64,000 bases of DNA from Xanthobacteraceae bacterium (lineage in GTDB: Bacteria; Pseudomonadota; Alphaproteobacteria; Rhizobiales; Xanthobacteraceae). The stretch covers positions 868,001 through 932,000 of the forward strand of contig JAHBZB010000001.1 of NCBI GenBank assembly GCA_019635635.1. Reading direction: 5' to 3'. The notes beneath the pieces were generated by a model that saw only the letters and a list, made by a program, of their open reading frames with translations, had not been told where the DNA came from and ran no database searches. This document shows positions 56,554-64,000 of the stretch, piece after piece. A program made the position numbers and the translations under genes. Every line of letters begins with the position of its first letter. Position 1 is the first letter of the stretch.

Positions 56554-57675
56554 ATGAAGATCGCGATTCCGGCTGAAACCGAACAGGGCGAGCCGCGCGT
56601 CGCGGCGACGCCCGATACCGTCAAGCGTTACGTGGGCCTCGGCGCGAAAGCCGCCGTCGAGAAGGGTGCGGGTGTAAAGTCCGGCATTCTCGATGCGGAC
56701 TATGCAGCGGCCGGCGCCGAAGTGGGCGCCGGGGTCGTGAAAGACGCCGACATCGTGCTGAAGGTGCGCCGCCCCACGAAGGCGGAGCTTTCGTCCTACA
56801 AGCCCAGCGCGCTCGTCATTTCCATCATGGATCCCTACGGCAACGAGGCCGCAGTCGCCGACATGGCGGCGGCGAAGGTCAACGCGTTTGCGATGGAGTT
56901 CATGCCGCGCATCACCCGCGCGCAGGTGATGGACGTCCTCTCTTCGCAGGCTAACCTCGCGGGCTATCGCGCGGTGGTCGATGGCGCCGCCGAATTCGGC
57001 CGTGCGCTGCCGATGATGATGACGGCGGCGGGCACCGTTCCGGCCGCGCGCATCTTCATCATGGGTGTCGGCGTCGCAGGCCTGCAGGCGATCGCAACTG
57101 CGCGGCGTATGGGCGCAGTGGTGACCGCGACCGACGTGCGTCCCGCGACCAAGGAACAGGTCGAGAGCTTGGGTGCAAAATTCCTCGCGGTCGAAGACGA
57201 AGAATTCAAAAACGCGCAGACCGCGGGCGGCTACGCCAAGGAAATGTCGAAAGAGTATCAGGCGAAGCAGGCAGCCCTTACCGCCGATCACATCAAGAAG
57301 CAGGACATCGTGATCACGACGGCGCTCATTCCGGGCCGTCCGGCGCCGAAGCTGGTGACCAAGGAAATGGTCGCGTCGATGAAGCCGGGTTCGGTGATCG
57401 TCGATCTTGCAGTCGAGCGCGGCGGCAACGTCGAGGGCGCAGAGCCCGGCAAGATCGCCGACGTGAACGGGGTCAAGATCGTGGGCCACCTGAACGTGCC
57501 GGGGCGGCTCGCCGCCACCGCGTCGGCGCTTTACGCGAAGAACCTCTTCGCCTTCGTCGAGACCATGTTCGACAAGGAAAAGAAGTTCGCGCCGAATTAC
57601 GACGACGAGCTGATCAAGGCGACGCTGCTCACCAAAGACGGCGCGGTCGTCCATCCGAATTTCAAGAAGGGATAG
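56554..57675 (+). CDS. pntAA: NAD(P) transhydrogenase subunit alpha part 1
   Basis: 373 residues, the soluble domain I of a split alpha subunit. [47 protein letters not shown], and the NAD-binding [21 protein letters not shown] followed by [17 protein letters not shown] are typical. It binds NAD(H). Eighteen bases after subunit IV of the oxidase. Confidence 0.95.
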   Translation: MKIAIPAETEQGEPRVAATPDTVKRYVGLGAKAAVEKGAGVKSGILDADYAAAGAEVGAGVVKDADIVLKVRRPTKAELSSYKPSALVISIMDPYGNEAAVADMAAAKVNAFAMEFMPRITRAQVMDVLSSQANLAGYRAVVDGAAEFGRALPMMMTAAGTVPAARIFIMGVGVAGLQAIATARRMGAVVTATDVRPATKEQVESLGAKFLAVEDEEFKNAQTAGGYAKEMSKEYQAKQAALTADHIKKQDIVITTALIPGRPAPKLVTKEMVASMKPGSVIVDLAVERGGNVEGAEPGKIADVNGVKIVGHLNVPGRLAATASALYAKNLFAFVETMFDKEKKFAPNYDDELIKATLLTKDGAVVHPNFKKG

Positions 57676-57680
57676 CGAAG

Positions 57681-58112
57681 ATGATCGAACATTTCGCTGA
57701 TTTCGTTACCTTCGCACTCTCGGCCTGTTCGGACGGCTTTTATCAATACATGCCGCATGACCAGAGCGTTCTGCCGGAAGGCGTGCGCGCAACGGCGAGT
57801 GCCGCCAACGCCGCAAGCCCCTTCATCTTCCAGGTTTCGATTTTCGTGCTGGCCTGCTTCGTCGGCTACTACGTCGTGTGGTCGGTGACGCCGGCGCTGC
57901 ATACGCCGCTGATGTCGGTCACGAACGCGATCTCCTCGGTGATCGTGGTCGGCGCGCTTCTCGCGGTCGGCGTGCCGCTCGCGGGCGATGCAGGCGGCGC
58001 CTGGTGGGCGCGAATCCTCGGCTTCTTCGCGCTGATCATGGCAGCGGTGAATATCTTCGGCGCCTTCCTCGTCACGCAGCGCATGCTGTCGATGTACCAG
58101 AAGAAGAAATGA
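57681..58112 (+). CDS. pntAB: NAD(P) transhydrogenase subunit alpha part 2
   Basis: 143 residues, membrane domain II, N-terminal part: three to four hydrophobic segments ([45 protein letters not shown] is the hallmark of this subunit). Carries part of the proton channel. Five bases after pntAA. Confidence 0.95.
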   Translation: MIEHFADFVTFALSACSDGFYQYMPHDQSVLPEGVRATASAANAASPFIFQVSIFVLACFVGYYVVWSVTPALHTPLMSVTNAISSVIVVGALLAVGVPLAGDAGGAWWARILGFFALIMAAVNIFGAFLVTQRMLSMYQKKK

Positions 58113-58119
58113 GACAGTC

Positions 58120-59514
58120 ATGAGCGCGGACATCGTCGCACTTCTCTACCTCGTCGCGGGCGTTCTCTTCATTCTCGCGCTGCGCGGGCTGTCGCATCCG
58201 ACCACCTCGCGGCAAGGCAATTTCTTCGGCATGACCGGCATGGCGATCGCGATCGGCACCACGCTCGCGTGGTCGCCGCCGTCGGACGCCATCGGCTGGG
58301 CACTGGTGATCGGCGGCCTTGCCATCGGCGGCGCGATCGGCGCGGTCATGGCGCGCAAGATCGCGATGACGCAGATGCCGCAGCTGGTCGCGGCGTTCCA
58401 CTCGCTCGTCGGCCTTGCCGCCGTGCTGGTCGCGGCCGGCGCGCTTTATGCGCCGTCGGCTTTCGGCATCGGCGCCGCAGGTTCGATCGCGAAGGGTTCG
58501 CTCGTCGAAATGGCGCTCGGTGCCGCGATCGGCGCGATCACGTTCACCGGCTCGGTGATCGCGTTCGCGAAGCTGAACGGCAACATGAGCGGTGCGCCGA
58601 TCATTCTGCCGTTCCGTCACATCATCAATATCGCGCTCGCAGCCGCGATCGTGTTCTTCATTTACGGGCTCGTGGTTTCCGAAAGCCATCTCGATTTCTG
58701 GCTGATCGTGCTATTCGCCTTCGCGTTCGGCGTGCTGATCATCATTCCGATCGGCGGCGCGGACATGCCGGTCGTGGTCTCGATGCTGAACTCGTATTCC
58801 GGCTGGGCGGCGGCCGGCATCGGCTTCACGCTCGGCAACGCGGCACTCATCATCACCGGCGCGCTGGTTGGTTCTTCGGGCGCGATCCTGTCCTACATCA
58901 TGTGCAAGGGCATGAACCGGAGCTTCATCTCGGTCATCCTCGGCGGCTTCGGCGGCGAGACTTCGGCCGCGAGCGGCGCGGTCGAAACGCGGCCGGTGAA
59001 GCAGGGTTCGGCGGAAGACGCCGCTTACATCATGAAGAACGCGCAGAAGGTCATCATCGTGCCGGGCTACGGCATGGCGGTCGCGCAGGCGCAGCATGCG
59101 CTGCGCGAAATGGCCGACAAGCTCAAAGAAGAAGGCGTCGAAGTGAAATACGCGATCCATCCGGTCGCGGGCCGCATGCCGGGGCACATGAACGTGCTCT
59201 TGGCCGAAGCCAACGTCCCTTACGACGAAGTGTTCGAGCTCGAGGACATCAACTCCGAATTCGCGCAGGCTGACGTCGCCTTCGTGATCGGCGCGAACGA
59301 CGTAACCAATCCTTCCGCCAAGACCGATCCGAAATCGCCGATCTTCGGTATGCCGGTGCTGGACGTCGAAAGGGCCAAGACCGTGCTCTTTATCAAGCGC
59401 GGCATGGGCTCTGGCTATGCCGGCGTCGAGAACGAACTGTTCTTCAAGGACAACACCATGATGCTGTTCGCCGACGCGAAGAAGATGGTGGAGAATATCG
59501 TCAAGGCGCTCTAG
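58120..59514 (+). CDS. pntB: NAD(P) transhydrogenase subunit beta
   Basis: 464 residues: nine membrane segments in the first 260 residues (LSHPTTSRQGNFFGMTGMAIAIG, AAFHSLVGLAAVL with a channel histidine), then the NADP-binding domain III (IVPGYGMAVAQAQHALREM, AIHPVAGRMPGHMNVLLAEANVPYDEVFELEDIN, FVIGANDVTNPSAKTDP). Uses proton entry to make NADPH from NADH, feeding biosynthesis such as glutamate synthase. Confidence 0.96.
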   Translation: MSADIVALLYLVAGVLFILALRGLSHPTTSRQGNFFGMTGMAIAIGTTLAWSPPSDAIGWALVIGGLAIGGAIGAVMARKIAMTQMPQLVAAFHSLVGLAAVLVAAGALYAPSAFGIGAAGSIAKGSLVEMALGAAIGAITFTGSVIAFAKLNGNMSGAPIILPFRHIINIALAAAIVFFIYGLVVSESHLDFWLIVLFAFAFGVLIIIPIGGADMPVVVSMLNSYSGWAAAGIGFTLGNAALIITGALVGSSGAILSYIMCKGMNRSFISVILGGFGGETSAASGAVETRPVKQGSAEDAAYIMKNAQKVIIVPGYGMAVAQAQHALREMADKLKEEGVEVKYAIHPVAGRMPGHMNVLLAEANVPYDEVFELEDINSEFAQADVAFVIGANDVTNPSAKTDPKSPIFGMPVLDVERAKTVLFIKRGMGSGYAGVENELFFKDNTMMLFADAKKMVENIVKAL

Positions 59515-59551
59515 CGCGGGCGTTCAGCCGGACCCGGAAACGGACAAAACA

Positions 59552-59580
59552 AAACGGGCGGCCCTTGAGGCCGCCCGTTT
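59552..59580. terminator. Bidirectional rho-independent terminator between pntB and rpsU
   Basis: AAACGGGCGGCC (59552-59563) pairs perfectly with GGCCGCCCGTTT (59569-59580) around CTTGA. Located between converging pntB and rpsU genes; A- and T-tracts on the two sides suit both strands. Confidence 0.9.
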
Positions 59581-59601
59581 CGTATTTCGATCCTGAAGAG
59601 C

Positions 59602-59919
59602 TTAGCTGCGCGGGGGCCGCGAACCGAAGCCGCCGCCCTGACCGCCGCCACGGTTGCCGCCGGCACCGCCACGGGCACCGCCCGCACCGAAAGCGGGCTT
59701 CGCCGGCTTCGAGGGGAGCAGGCCTTCGCGCTGCAATTTCTTGCGGGCGAGCTTGCGCGCACGGCGCACGGCTTCCGCCTTCTCGCGGGCTTTCTTCTCG
59801 GACGGCTTTTCGTAGTGGCCGCGCAGCTTCATTTCGCGGAAAATGCCCTCGCGCTGCATCTTTTTCTTAAGCGCCTTGAGAGCCTGATCGACGTTATTGT
59901 CGCGAACGAGAACCTGCAC
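59602..59919 (-). CDS. rpsU: 30S ribosomal protein bS21 with Gly/Arg-rich C-terminal extension
   Basis: 105 residues from GTG at 59919 (AGGAG ahead; an upstream frame gives unconserved residues). [57 protein letters not shown] is classic bS21. The usual length is about 70-75; here residues 76-105 form a Gly/Arg/Gln tail ending [11 protein letters not shown]. Such tails resemble RGG-type RNA-binding extensions seen on S21 in some alphaproteobacteria. Confidence 0.93.
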   Translation of the reverse strand: MQVLVRDNNVDQALKALKKKMQREGIFREMKLRGHYEKPSEKKAREKAEAVRRARKLARKKLQREGLLPSKPAKPAFGAGGARGGAGGNRGGGQGGGFGSRPPRS

Positions 59920-60037
59920 GTGTGCTCCTAGAAAACCTGGGTTTTTGGGTAAGCGGGGCAAGCGCCCCGCTAGAGGCCGGGTGCGTATCAGAAGGTTCTG
60001 GAATTGTCCAATCCCGTCCGGCGTCCCAAGGGCCGGG

Positions 60038-60250
60038 TCAGCGCCTCAGCCCGGCGATCTGGTTCCGCAGGAAGGCGAGAAGCGCTCCGAAGGCCGAGCC
60101 GACCACGAGGCCGCCCAGGATGCGGCCCGAGGCATAGGCATAGCCCTGCGAAAGCAGGCCCATATTGACGATCTGGACGAGCTGGAACAGCGCGCCGACG
60201 ACGGCACCCAGACCCGCCCATTGCGCCACCGGCCAGACCGCCCCGAACAT
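60038..60250 (-). CDS. Small two-helix membrane protein, unknown
   Basis: 70 residues from ATG at 60250, preceded by GGGAGG. Two hydrophobic segments ([23 protein letters not shown] and [20 protein letters not shown]) with a basic tail (LRR). The open frame extends much further upstream on paper but no coding signal supports it. Function unknown. Divergent from tarD. Confidence 0.7.
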   Translation of the reverse strand: MFGAVWPVAQWAGLGAVVGALFQLVQIVNMGLLSQGYAYASGRILGGLVVGSAFGALLAFLRNQIAGLRR

Positions 60251-60355
60251 GCTTCCGCCTCCCGATTTTTGTCCGACCTTAGAGCGGGCCGAAGCTGGAT
60301 GCCATGCGTGGTCCGGCCGATGACGGCGGCGGGACGGTTTGCTATTTCGCGACCC

Positions 60356-61519
60356 ATGAAAATCACGAACATCACCGACATCGTCGTTCCGATCTCCTCC
60401 TCGATCCGCAACGCCTTCATCGATTTTTCGACCATGACTGCGAGCGTGGTCGCGATCGAGACGGACGTGATCCGCTACGGCAAGCCCGTCACCGGCTTCG
60501 GCTTCAACTCGAACGGCCGCTACGCGCCGCAAGGGCTCTTGCGCGAGCGATTCATTCCGCGGCTTAAGGCGGCGAAGGACCTCGAAGACGCGCGCGGCCT
60601 CATCGATCCGGCGAAGGCCTGGGCTGCGATGATGCAGAATGAGAAGCCGGGCGGTCACGGCGAGCGCTCGGTTGCGGTCGGCGTGCTCGACATGGCGTTG
60701 TGGGATGCGGTCGCGAAAGCAGAAGGCGTACCGCTCTGGAAGTTGCTCGCCGACCGCTACAACGGCGGGAAGGCCGACGAGACCGCGTGGGTCTATGCCG
60801 CGGGCGGCTACTACTATCCGGGCGAGGAACTGAAATCGGTCGCCGACGAGATGAAGCGCTATCTGGATCTCGGCTATTCGACCGTGAAGATGAAGATCGG
60901 CGGCGTGCCGCTCAAAGAGGACATGGCGCGCATCGAGACGGCTTTGAAAGTCGTCGGTGGCGACGGGCAAAAGCTCTGCGTCGACGTGAACGGCCGCTTC
61001 GACTTGCAGACCGCGCTCGACTATGCGCGGGCGATAGAGCCTCTAAACCTGCGCTGGTACGAGGAGCCGGTCGATCCGCTCGACTATCTCTTGCACGCGG
61101 CGCTTGCGACCGAATATGCGGGGCCGATTGCGACCGGCGAGAATCTGTTCTCGATGCAGGACGCGCGCAATCTGATCCGCCACGGCGGCCTGCGCGCCGA
61201 CCGCGACATTCTCCAGATGGACCCGGCGCTCTCTTACGGTCTCGTCGAGTATCTGCGGACGCTCAGCATGCTGAAACAACACGGCTGGTCGCCGCGCCGC
61301 TGCGTGCCGCATGGCGGGCACCAGTTCGCGCTGAACATCGCGACCGGCCTCGGGCTCGGTGGCAACGAGAGCTATCCGCAGGTGTTCGCGCCGTTCGGCG
61401 GTTTCGCCGACGACACGCCGGTCAAGGACAGTCGAGTGAAGATGCCGAGCATCCCCGGCATCGGGTTCGAGGCGAAGAATGCGCTCTATGCTGTGATGAA
61501 ACCGATGATGGCGGCATAG
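60356..61519 (+). CDS. tarD: D(-)-tartrate dehydratase (enolase superfamily, MLE-type)
   Basis: 387 residues from ATG 60356. Very close in its motifs to the Bradyrhizobium D-tartrate dehydratase: NAFIDFSTMTASVVA, GFNSNGRYAPQGLLRERF, NEKPGGHGERSVAVGVLDMALWDAVAKAEG, base lysine in YSTVKMKIGG, metal acids in CVDVNGRFD, YEEPVDPLDY and GENLFS, and catalytic His in CVPHGGHQFALN. Dehydrates D-tartrate to oxaloacetate. The ttuD-type glycerate kinase and pyk 17 kb away fit tartrate use but are not contiguous. Confidence 0.92.
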   Translation: MKITNITDIVVPISSSIRNAFIDFSTMTASVVAIETDVIRYGKPVTGFGFNSNGRYAPQGLLRERFIPRLKAAKDLEDARGLIDPAKAWAAMMQNEKPGGHGERSVAVGVLDMALWDAVAKAEGVPLWKLLADRYNGGKADETAWVYAAGGYYYPGEELKSVADEMKRYLDLGYSTVKMKIGGVPLKEDMARIETALKVVGGDGQKLCVDVNGRFDLQTALDYARAIEPLNLRWYEEPVDPLDYLLHAALATEYAGPIATGENLFSMQDARNLIRHGGLRADRDILQMDPALSYGLVEYLRTLSMLKQHGWSPRRCVPHGGHQFALNIATGLGLGGNESYPQVFAPFGGFADDTPVKDSRVKMPSIPGIGFEAKNALYAVMKPMMAA

Positions 61520-61537
61520 CAAGTATTGGAGAGGTTC

Positions 61538-61801
61538 ATGTCGGGGCGATTTACGAACGCAATCGTCGCAATCGTTTTGTCGCTGCTGCCGCTGCCTGCC
61601 TTATGGCTGCTCGACTATCTCAACCGCGGATGCGGGGACGGTTTGTGTGGCTTCTTTTCCGGACTACTGGTGCTCGGGGGTCTTGCAGCTGCGACGCTGT
61701 TTTTTCTTGTAGCGAGCAGCCGTCGCAGTGAAACTCCTGCCTTCCTGCGCTGGATTCCAATTCCACTTTGGGCGCTTATTTTTACCCGGCTGTTTATTTG
61801 A
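61538..61801 (+). CDS. Small membrane protein, unknown
   Basis: 87 residues from ATG 61538 (GGAGAGG ahead; an in-frame TTG at 61526 is possible). Two to three hydrophobic segments (AIVAIVLSLLPLPALWLLDYL, FFSGLLVLGGLAAATLFFLVA and WIPIPLWALIFTRLFI) and a cysteine pair GCGDGLCG between the first two. Follows tarD by 18 bases. No family recognised. Confidence 0.6.
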   Translation: MSGRFTNAIVAIVLSLLPLPALWLLDYLNRGCGDGLCGFFSGLLVLGGLAAATLFFLVASSRRSETPAFLRWIPIPLWALIFTRLFI

Positions 61802-61825
61802 AGCCGATGATGCTGCCGTGGGGCC

Positions 61826-62917
61826 TCAGACCTTGACCCGTGTGACGTGTCCCATCTTTCGGCCGGGCTTGGCGGCGCCCTTGCCGTAGAGATGCACGGA
61901 AGCGCCGGCTTCCTTCGCGAGCTTCTCCCAGCCGAGCACTTCGTCGCCGATCAGGTTCGTCATGGTGACGGATTTACCGACGCGCTTCGCGGCGTTCAGC
62001 GGCCAGCCCGCGACCGCGCGGATGTGCTGCTCGAACTGGCTCGCGGTCGCGCCGCCGATGGTCCAGTGGCCGGAATTGTGCACGCGAGGCGCGATTTCAT
62101 TCACCAGCAACTCGCGTTTCGCGCCTTTCTTGGCGACGAACATCTCGACCGCGAGCACGCCGACATAGTTCAGCGCTTTCGCGATCTTGGTAGCGATCGC
62201 AATCGCTTCTTTCGAAAGCGCGGGTGGAAGCTTCGCGGGCACGGTCGACGTATGAAGAATATGGTCGCGATGCACGTTCTCGACCGGCTCATAGGCGGCG
62301 GTCTTGCCGTCCGCGCCCCGCGCGATCACCACCGAAATCTCGCGCTCGAATTTCACGAAGCCTTCGAGCACTGCGGGCTTCTCGCCGATCGAGCGCCAGG
62401 CGCTGCCGAGATCGTCGCCCTTGTCGAGCTTAACCTGGCCCTTGCCGTCGTAGCCCATGCGCGCGGTCTTCAGGATCGCCGGCATGCCGATCTTGGCGAA
62501 GGCCGCCGACAATTCCATCGACGAGTTCACCGGTGCGAACGGGGCGGTCGCGATTTTGAGCGAATTGACGAAGCGCTTTTCCTTCACGCGGTCCTGCGTG
62601 GTCGCAAGCACGTCCGCGCTCGGAAACAGGGGCTTGCGTGCCGAAACGAAAGCGGCGGTTTCCGCCGGAATGTTCTCGAATTCGTAGGTGACGGCATCAA
62701 CCGTGTTGAGAAAATCCGCGAGACGCGCCCAGTTGTCGAACGGCGCGCAGGTCGAATTGCGCACCACGTCGAAGGCGCAGGAATCCTTCTTGTCGGAATA
62801 GATATGCACGCGGAAGCCGAGTTCGTGCGCGGCAAGGGCCAGCATGCGGCCCAACTGGCCGCCGCCGAGGATGCCGATGGTCGCGTCGGGCGCGAGCGGT
62901 TTGTGCAAGGTCGTCAT
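61826..62917 (-). CDS. purK: N5-carboxyaminoimidazole ribonucleotide synthase
   Basis: 363 residues, ATP-grasp fold. IGILGGGQLGRMLALAAHELGF is the PurK N-terminus; YEFENIPAETAAF, ATTQDRVKEKRFVNSL, LKTARMGYDGKGQVKLD, the metal site VAKKGAKRELLVNEIAPRVHNSGHWT and SQFEQHIRAVAGWPL are typical. Makes N5-CAIR from AIR, ATP and bicarbonate in purine synthesis. Ten bases downstream of purE on the same strand. Confidence 0.96.
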   Translation of the reverse strand: MTTLHKPLAPDATIGILGGGQLGRMLALAAHELGFRVHIYSDKKDSCAFDVVRNSTCAPFDNWARLADFLNTVDAVTYEFENIPAETAAFVSARKPLFPSADVLATTQDRVKEKRFVNSLKIATAPFAPVNSSMELSAAFAKIGMPAILKTARMGYDGKGQVKLDKGDDLGSAWRSIGEKPAVLEGFVKFEREISVVIARGADGKTAAYEPVENVHRDHILHTSTVPAKLPPALSKEAIAIATKIAKALNYVGVLAVEMFVAKKGAKRELLVNEIAPRVHNSGHWTIGGATASQFEQHIRAVAGWPLNAAKRVGKSVTMTNLIGDEVLGWEKLAKEAGASVHLYGKGAAKPGRKMGHVTRVKV

Positions 62918-62927
62918 TTCGGTCGGA

Positions 62928-63416
62928 TCATTTCGGTTTCAGCGGAATTTTCTTGGTCTGCTTCGAACGGAACGCATCGAGCTTTTTTGCAAGCGAAGAA
63001 TCGGAAAGTGCGAGCACGGCGGCGGCGAGCAGGCCCGCGTTCTTCGCGCCGGCTTCACCGATCGCAAGCGTGCCGACGGGAATTCCGGCCGGCATCTGCG
63101 CGATCGAAAGAAAACTGTCGACGCCCTTGAGCGCCTTCGATTTCACCGGCACGCCGAATACGGGAAGTGCGGTCAGCGAGGCGGTCATGCCCGGCAGATG
63201 CGCAGCACCGCCCGCGCCCGCGATGATGACCTTGAAGCCTTTCGCGCGCGCGGATTTCGCAAAATCATAAAGCCGGTCCGGCGTACGATGCGCCGACACG
63301 ACCAGACTCTCGTGCTTGATGCCGAAATCGTCGAGCGTCTGCGCCGCGTGCTTCATGGTCTCCCAGTCGGACTGACTGCCCATGATGATTGCGACGGCCG
63401 GTTTTCCCGCGCCCAT
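62928..63416 (-). CDS. purE: N5-carboxyaminoimidazole ribonucleotide mutase
   Basis: 162 residues from the ATG at 63416. [62 protein letters not shown] and [17 protein letters not shown] are the PurE class I signatures. Converts N5-CAIR to CAIR. Forms the purE-purK operon. Confidence 0.96.
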   Translation of the reverse strand: MGAGKPAVAIIMGSQSDWETMKHAAQTLDDFGIKHESLVVSAHRTPDRLYDFAKSARAKGFKVIIAGAGGAAHLPGMTASLTALPVFGVPVKSKALKGVDSFLSIAQMPAGIPVGTLAIGEAGAKNAGLLAAAVLALSDSSLAKKLDAFRSKQTKKIPLKPK

Positions 63417-63512
63417 AAATTGCCTGCCCCACGACACTTGGAAAGCGCGGGATTATAGGAGAGGGTGGGTTGCTTGCAAGAAGAGTCGCTTGTGCGACGA
63501 GAACAATCGTTA

Positions 63513-64000
63513 ATGCCGCGAGAAAAGCCACGGAATAAAAGGGCCCGACAAGCGAAACGTGGCGTTGCTGCGCCGCGTGAACGGACGCAGTCCGCGCCGG
63601 TTCCCGCGTCGCTTGCCGCCGAGATCGAGCGGCTGCGCGAAGAACTCAAGCGTTCCGAATCGCGAATCGAAGCGCTGGAAAAATCCGCCCACGAAGATCT
63701 GCTCACCGGCCTTCTGAACCGGCGCGGTTTCGAGCGCGCGTTTGCGCAGGCGATCGCCTATCTCAAGCGCTATGGCGGTTCGGCGGCGCTGCTCTATCTC
63801 GATCTCGACCGCTTCAAGCCGATCAACGACCGCTACGGCCACGCGGTTGGCGACGTCGTGTTGCAGGAAACCGCGCGATTGTTGCTCGGGAGCGTTCGCG
63901 CCTCCGACATAGCGGCGCGTCTCGGCGGCGACGAGCTTGCACTCGTGCTTTGGAATCTCGATGCCGGCCAGATGGCGGCAAAGCAGCGCAGGCTCGAAGC
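63513..64000 (+). CDS. GGDEF-domain protein (diguanylate cyclase), cut by window edge
   Basis: First 162 residues from the ATG at 63513 (MPREKPRNKRARQAKRGVAA). A basic N-terminus and a short coiled coil (SLAAEIERLREELKRSESRIEALEKSAHEDLLTGLLNRRGF) lead into a GGDEF domain with LLYLDLDRFKPINDRYGHAVGDVVLQ. The active-site motif reads GGDEL (RLGGDELALVLW). GGDEL in place of GGDEF may still bind GTP. No membrane or sensory domain precedes it, so it is probably cytosolic. C-terminus not visible. Confidence 0.8.
   Translation, partial: MPREKPRNKRARQAKRGVAAPRERTQSAPVPASLAAEIERLREELKRSESRIEALEKSAHEDLLTGLLNRRGFERAFAQAIAYLKRYGGSAALLYLDLDRFKPINDRYGHAVGDVVLQETARLLLGSVRASDIAARLGGDELALVLWNLDAGQMAAKQRRLE

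Overview
The window is a dense, high-GC chromosomal segment of an alphaproteobacterium of the Hyphomicrobiales (Rhizobiales), most likely a relative of Bradyrhizobium/Nitrobacteraceae or Xanthobacteraceae. Evidence: alphaproteobacterial marker genes (cpdR, gapR, DUF1036, DUF1244, aa3 oxidase subunit IV, split pntA), a ROSE thermometer on a small heat-shock gene, an enzyme very like Bradyrhizobium D-tartrate dehydratase, and palindromic intergenic repeats of the type common in that group. There is no prophage, insertion sequence or CRISPR array.

Layout. 1-7031 (+): a branched-chain-amino-acid-type ABC importer (livG-H-M-K-F order) between two AMP-forming acyl-CoA ligases, suggesting uptake of a carboxylate that is made into a CoA thioester. 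7035-16946: 5'-nucleotidase, a SPFH/NfeD pair, arabinose-5-phosphate isomerase, an outer-membrane barrel, a lytic transglycosylase and a SGNH-type protein. 15528-21637 (-): gltBD, glutamate synthase. 22047-25090 (+): DUF2946, YcnI-like and TonB-dependent receptor genes, probably copper-related. 25216-31974: two PepSY-like secreted proteins, hsp20 with an RpoH-type promoter and ROSE thermometer, a lysophospholipase-like hydrolase, a HisN-like phosphatase, a small twin-CX3C secreted protein, an MFS permease, a probable trans-acting sRNA and an N-formylglutamate amidohydrolase.

32148-33885: cpdR, tRNA-Val(GAC), a guanidine-II (mini-ykkC) riboswitch controlling a Gdx/SugE exporter, and an AT-rich orphan gene that looks foreign. 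33852-38726 (-): a long ArsR-led run of START/AHSA1, glyoxalase-fold, GST, GNAT and DUF1428 genes with a clear palindromic operator. 38911-46939: ribosomal protein L36, a TPR protein, pyruvate kinase, DUF1036, MOFRL glycerate kinase, EamA transporter, a second N-formylglutamate amidohydrolase, DUF1244, gapR and a DUF882 peptidoglycan peptidase. 47206-50741 (-): an L,D-transpeptidase and a sigma54 response regulator. 50824-64000: an unknown Cys-pair protein, oligoendopeptidase F, small proteins, a BKACE enzyme, an ABC1 kinase, oxidase subunit IV with the pntA1-pntA2-pntB transhydrogenase, bS21, tarD, purKE and the start of a GGDEF protein.

The most informative non-coding elements are the guanidine-II riboswitch, the RpoH-ROSE pair, the sRNA at about 30932-31061, the ArsR operator, a hairpin that hides a ribosome binding site at 34258-34292, and paired CtrA-type half-sites at 11315-11346. 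No wholly new system is evident. The best candidates for new biology are the ArsR-led enzyme run, the AT-rich orphan gene, the twin-CX3C protein and the Ser-to-Thr SGNH protein.
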